A stretch of DNA of 8,893 nt from TMED69 sp964642505. GTDB taxonomy: Bacteria > Pseudomonadota > Gammaproteobacteria > Ga0077536. Of the stretch, positions 6,812 to 8,893 are shown piece after piece. The stretch is taken from the NCBI GenBank assembly GCA_964642505.1, contig CAZXQY010000103.1:1-8893 (forward strand). The letters run 5' to 3'. How positions within the stretch are numbered: the first letter of the stretch is position 1; each line of letters begins with the position of its first letter. The notes beneath the pieces are model-generated. The model saw nothing but the letters and a program-made list of their open reading frames with translations. It had not been told where the DNA came from and made no database searches. A program made the position numbers and the translations under genes.

Positions 6812-7596
6812 GAGTCTTCCTTCTGGGGACCACGAAATTCAGCCTGCGTTGCCTAGAGGCTCTCGAACGGTCTGATCAGAACGTAGTAGGCTGTGCCACA
6901 AGCCCCCTAATTTTTCCCATCAGCTATGCACCCAAGGGAGTAAAGAACGTAAATTACGTCGATTTTGAGGAGGTGGCCAAAAGTCGAAATATTCCAGCAA
7001 TCGCCTATAACCGCGAAGATGCTCGGACTTTTCAGCAGAGTATCCAAGCGCTTCGCCCCGACATCCTACTTGCAGCTGGGTGGTACTACATGGTGGGATC
7101 GGAACTTCGATCCGTCGCACCGCTGGGCGCAGTTGGTTTGCATGCGAGCGAACTCCCTCGATATCGAGGCGGCGCACCTCTCGTCTGGCAAATTATCCGA
7201 GGAGAGACCAGCGCAGGGATTTCACTTTTTTATCTAGAAGATGGTGTTGACACCGGGGACGTAATAGGAACATTGAATTTTCCTATCAGGGAACACGACA
7301 CGATCGCAGAGGCTATGGAACGCTCGGAGTCTGCGGCGGAGGCTCTAATAGAAAAGTTCTTCCCCTTACTAGAAAAAGGCATGGCCCCTCGCTTACCACA
7401 GGATGAGACCCTAGCCAGTGAATTTCCACAGCGTTCTCCGGAGGATGGCGAAATCGATTGGAGTCGCGCAGCCACAGAAATATCCAATTTTATTCGCGCT
7501 CAAACCCGCCCCTACCCTGGCGCTTTTACTCGAATTGGCGGAAAAAGAGTGACCATCTGGGATGCGAAGATTGTAGAAGACGACAACTCGCCGTGA
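6808..7596 (+). CDS. Formyltransferase B, short Fmt/ArnA-like protein with Asn-to-Gly change in the triad position
   Basis: A 262-residue member of the formyltransferase family, shorter than formyltransferase A (338). It keeps MRVFLLGTTKFSLRCLEAL at the N-terminus, H112 in GLHASELPRYRGGAP and D148 in GVDTGDVIG. The position usually filled by the catalytic Asn (N-x-H) is G110. The C-terminal region (DGEIDWSRAATEI, then RPYPGAFTRIGGKRVTIWDA) is the beginning of an Fmt-type second domain that then stops. The likely role is transfer of a formyl group from N10-formyl-THF to an amino sugar made by the adjacent aminotransferase, with which it shares a GTGA overlap; the upstream overlap is ATGA. GGGA lies 7 nt before the ATG. 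Some sugar-modifying relatives do carry G-x-H, so the change does not by itself mean the protein is inactive. Confidence 0.87.
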   Translation: MRVFLLGTTKFSLRCLEALERSDQNVVGCATSPLIFPISYAPKGVKNVNYVDFEEVAKSRNIPAIAYNREDARTFQQSIQALRPDILLAAGWYYMVGSELRSVAPLGAVGLHASELPRYRGGAPLVWQIIRGETSAGISLFYLEDGVDTGDVIGTLNFPIREHDTIAEAMERSESAAEALIEKFFPLLEKGMAPRLPQDETLASEFPQRSPEDGEIDWSRAATEISNFIRAQTRPYPGAFTRIGGKRVTIWDAKIVEDDNSP

Positions 7597-8735
7597 CACT
7601 TAAGAACCTTCCAATAACCAGACCTAGCTTTGATTCGGCAGAACGCCAAGAGATCGACGAAGCGCTTTCCAGTGGTTGGGTCACCCAAGGGCCAAAGACA
7701 GCCAAATTTGAACAGCTTTTCGCGGCACGTCATCAGGTACCCCATGCGATTGCGACGAACTCGTGTACCTCCGCTCTGCATCTCTGCACCTTATCGCTTG
7801 GGATAGGGCCGGGAGACGAAGTGATCGTTCCGGCCTTTACCTGGGTAACATCTGCATATTGCGTTGAATATGTAGGGGCGAAGGTAACCTTCGCTGACAT
7901 AAGGTTAGATACCTTTAACCTTGATCCCGTGGCCCTAGAGGCGGCGATTACACCGTCTACAAGAGCCATAATCGTGGTGCACCTATTTGGTCAGTCCGCT
8001 GAGATGGATCCCATTCTTGCCATTGCGAAACGACATGGTTTATACGTGATCGAAGATGCCGCATGCGCTGTTGGTACAGAATACGACTCCATGCCTGTCG
8101 GTGGTTTGGGAGACTTTGGTTGCTTTTCCTTCCATCCTCGAAAAGTAATTACTACAGGGGAAGGTGGAATGGTCACAACCCACGATAATGAGTTAGCTGC
8201 CACGGTAAATGCCCGCCGTAATCACGGAACCCGAGGAATCGCAGGGCCGCCCAGTACACCTCCCAAGCCCTACGAGATGGGAAGATGGGAAGAACTCGGC
8301 TTTAATTTTCGAATGTGCGATCTGCAGGGAGCAGTTGGAATCGCGCAGATGACTAAGCTCGACGCACTGCTCGCCGAACGACTCATTTTCGCTCAGCGTT
8401 ACAATACCTTACTGATGAACGCGCCTGGTCTCGTTCTTCCTACGACGACGACAAAATGTGGCCACACCTACCAGTCATATGTCGTCCGGATCAGCGAGGG
8501 CGGGCGCCAACGTCGCAACGATGTTATGGAAGCCGCGGCTGAACGAGGTGTCCAGACTCGACCTGGCACCCACGCAGTCCACCGCCTAGGTTTCTTCGCA
8601 AATCAAGGAATAGAGCCGGAAGAATTCCCGAATTCCTGTGAGGCAGAAGATTGCTCAATCACTCTCCCCCTATACCCAGGGATGACTGACGCCGAGCAGG
8701 ATCGGGTTGTTGATGCCTTGTTACATGCTATCTGA
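7593..8735 (+). CDS. DegT/DnrJ/EryC1-family PLP-dependent sugar aminotransferase
   Basis: A 380-residue fold-type I aminotransferase that would convert a nucleotide-linked keto sugar to the amino sugar, using PLP and usually L-glutamate. Family marks in order are PITRPSF and GWVTQGPKTAKFE near the N-terminus, ATNSCTSALHL and GDEVIVPAFTWVTSA, VIEDAACAVG with D155 (contact to the PLP ring nitrogen), FSFHPRK with K184 as the Schiff-base lysine, then TTGEGGM and NFRMCDLQGAVG. Length and ends match the family. The frame stays open upstream to 7458, but GTG 7593 is chosen because it forms a GTGA overlap with formyltransferase B and starts just before the conserved N-terminus; the longer version would add 45 residues unlike the family. 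No clear RBS is visible, so translation is probably coupled. Aminotransferase next to formyltransferase is a recurring pair in N-formyl amino sugar pathways. Confidence 0.94.
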   Translation: MTLKNLPITRPSFDSAERQEIDEALSSGWVTQGPKTAKFEQLFAARHQVPHAIATNSCTSALHLCTLSLGIGPGDEVIVPAFTWVTSAYCVEYVGAKVTFADIRLDTFNLDPVALEAAITPSTRAIIVVHLFGQSAEMDPILAIAKRHGLYVIEDAACAVGTEYDSMPVGGLGDFGCFSFHPRKVITTGEGGMVTTHDNELAATVNARRNHGTRGIAGPPSTPPKPYEMGRWEELGFNFRMCDLQGAVGIAQMTKLDALLAERLIFAQRYNTLLMNAPGLVLPTTTTKCGHTYQSYVVRISEGGRQRRNDVMEAAAERGVQTRPGTHAVHRLGFFANQGIEPEEFPNSCEAEDCSITLPLYPGMTDAEQDRVVDALLHAI

Positions 8736-8822
8736 CGGGGATGTACACATTACTATGTATATAGAGTACGGGACTCCTAATTGAGATTTGGGGGGGTAGG
8801 GTGCCCTAGGGAATTAACCCCG

Positions 8823-8851
8823 ACTGTCGACACAGTAGCACTAACCTTTTT
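8823..8851 (+). terminator. Weak candidate terminator after the operon
   Basis: A 5-bp inverted repeat (arms 8823-8827 and 8832-8836, 4-nt loop CGAC) is followed, after 10 bases, by five Ts. The stem is short and the T-run is displaced, so termination here is only a possibility. It is the best-placed candidate on the + strand after the aminotransferase. Confidence 0.2.
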
Positions 8852-8859
8852 AATTCATT

Positions 8860-8872
8860 CCGATAGTATCGG
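8860..8872. repeat. Short perfect inverted repeat CCGATA-G-TATCGG
   Basis: Two 6-base arms separated by one base form a near-perfect palindrome. It could be an operator half-site pair or part of a larger hairpin. Without a downstream gene in view its role cannot be assigned. Confidence 0.45.
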
Positions 8873-8893
8873 CTACGCTCGATTGCTTCCCGA

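Larger units (their letters stand above)
8736..8893 (+). other. Downstream non-coding or unresolved tail
   Basis: These 158 bases follow the last complete gene. I see no tRNA, no confident promoter and no classical intrinsic terminator (GC hairpin directly followed by a T-run). Small structures present are TAGGG-TG-CCCTA at 8797-8808, ACTGT-CGAC-ACAGT at 8823-8836 with TTTTT at 8847-8851, and CCGATA-G-TATCGG at 8860-8872. A G7 run occupies 8790-8796. Open frames run to the window edge on both strands, so a neighbouring gene may begin or end here. Confidence 0.6.

Noticed and set aside
7458..7592. Longer aminotransferase with 45 extra N-terminal residues
   Set aside because: The extension is fully inside formyltransferase B in another frame and is unlike the DegT family. 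GTG 7593 gives the usual length and a GTGA overlap.
8751..8776. Hairpins TACTAT/ATAG-GTA and GAGT/ACTC just after the last gene as a terminator
   Set aside because: Stems are short, bulged or AT-rich and have no T-run after them.

Overview
The window is the interior and 3' end of a surface-polysaccharide (O-antigen or capsule-like) gene cluster. All genes lie on the + strand and are packed with almost no intergenic DNA. The first bases hold the last codons of an ABC-2 type membrane permease (Wzm-like). It is followed by its ATPase partner, a Wzt-type protein with a C-terminal carbohydrate-recognition domain. This pair marks the ABC-transporter-dependent export route and so suggests a diderm (Gram-negative type) bacterium. 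Base composition looks close to balanced. Nothing in the window fixes the phylum.

Layout: permease tail (ends at 74); Wzt ATPase (71-1315); WbmS-like NodB-fold protein (1326-2075); formyltransferase A (2072-3088); second, divergent NodB-fold candidate (3085-3960); radical SAM/SPASM enzyme (3957-5309); GT4-type glycosyltransferase (5300-6811); formyltransferase B (6808-7596); DegT-family PLP aminotransferase (7593-8735). Six of the eight junctions are 4-nt overlaps (GTGA, TTGA or ATGA), one is a 10-nt overlap and one is a 10-nt gap. This argues for a single translationally coupled transcript whose promoter lies upstream of the window. The last 158 bases contain no convincing gene, but hold several small inverted repeats and a G-rich tract.

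A working model, which is inference: the aminotransferase puts an amino group on a nucleotide-linked keto sugar. The formyltransferases N-formylate amino sugars. The NodB-fold proteins may remove N-acyl groups first, so that an acetyl could be exchanged for a formyl. The radical SAM enzyme makes an unidentified radical-chemistry change, the glycosyltransferase adds a residue, and Wzm/Wzt exports the chain, possibly after Wzt reads a modified chain end. The tight interleaving of two deacetylase-fold genes, two formyltransferases and a radical SAM/SPASM enzyme beside a cap-sensing type of transporter is the most interesting aspect. The individual families are known; the combination and its product are not identifiable from sequence alone.
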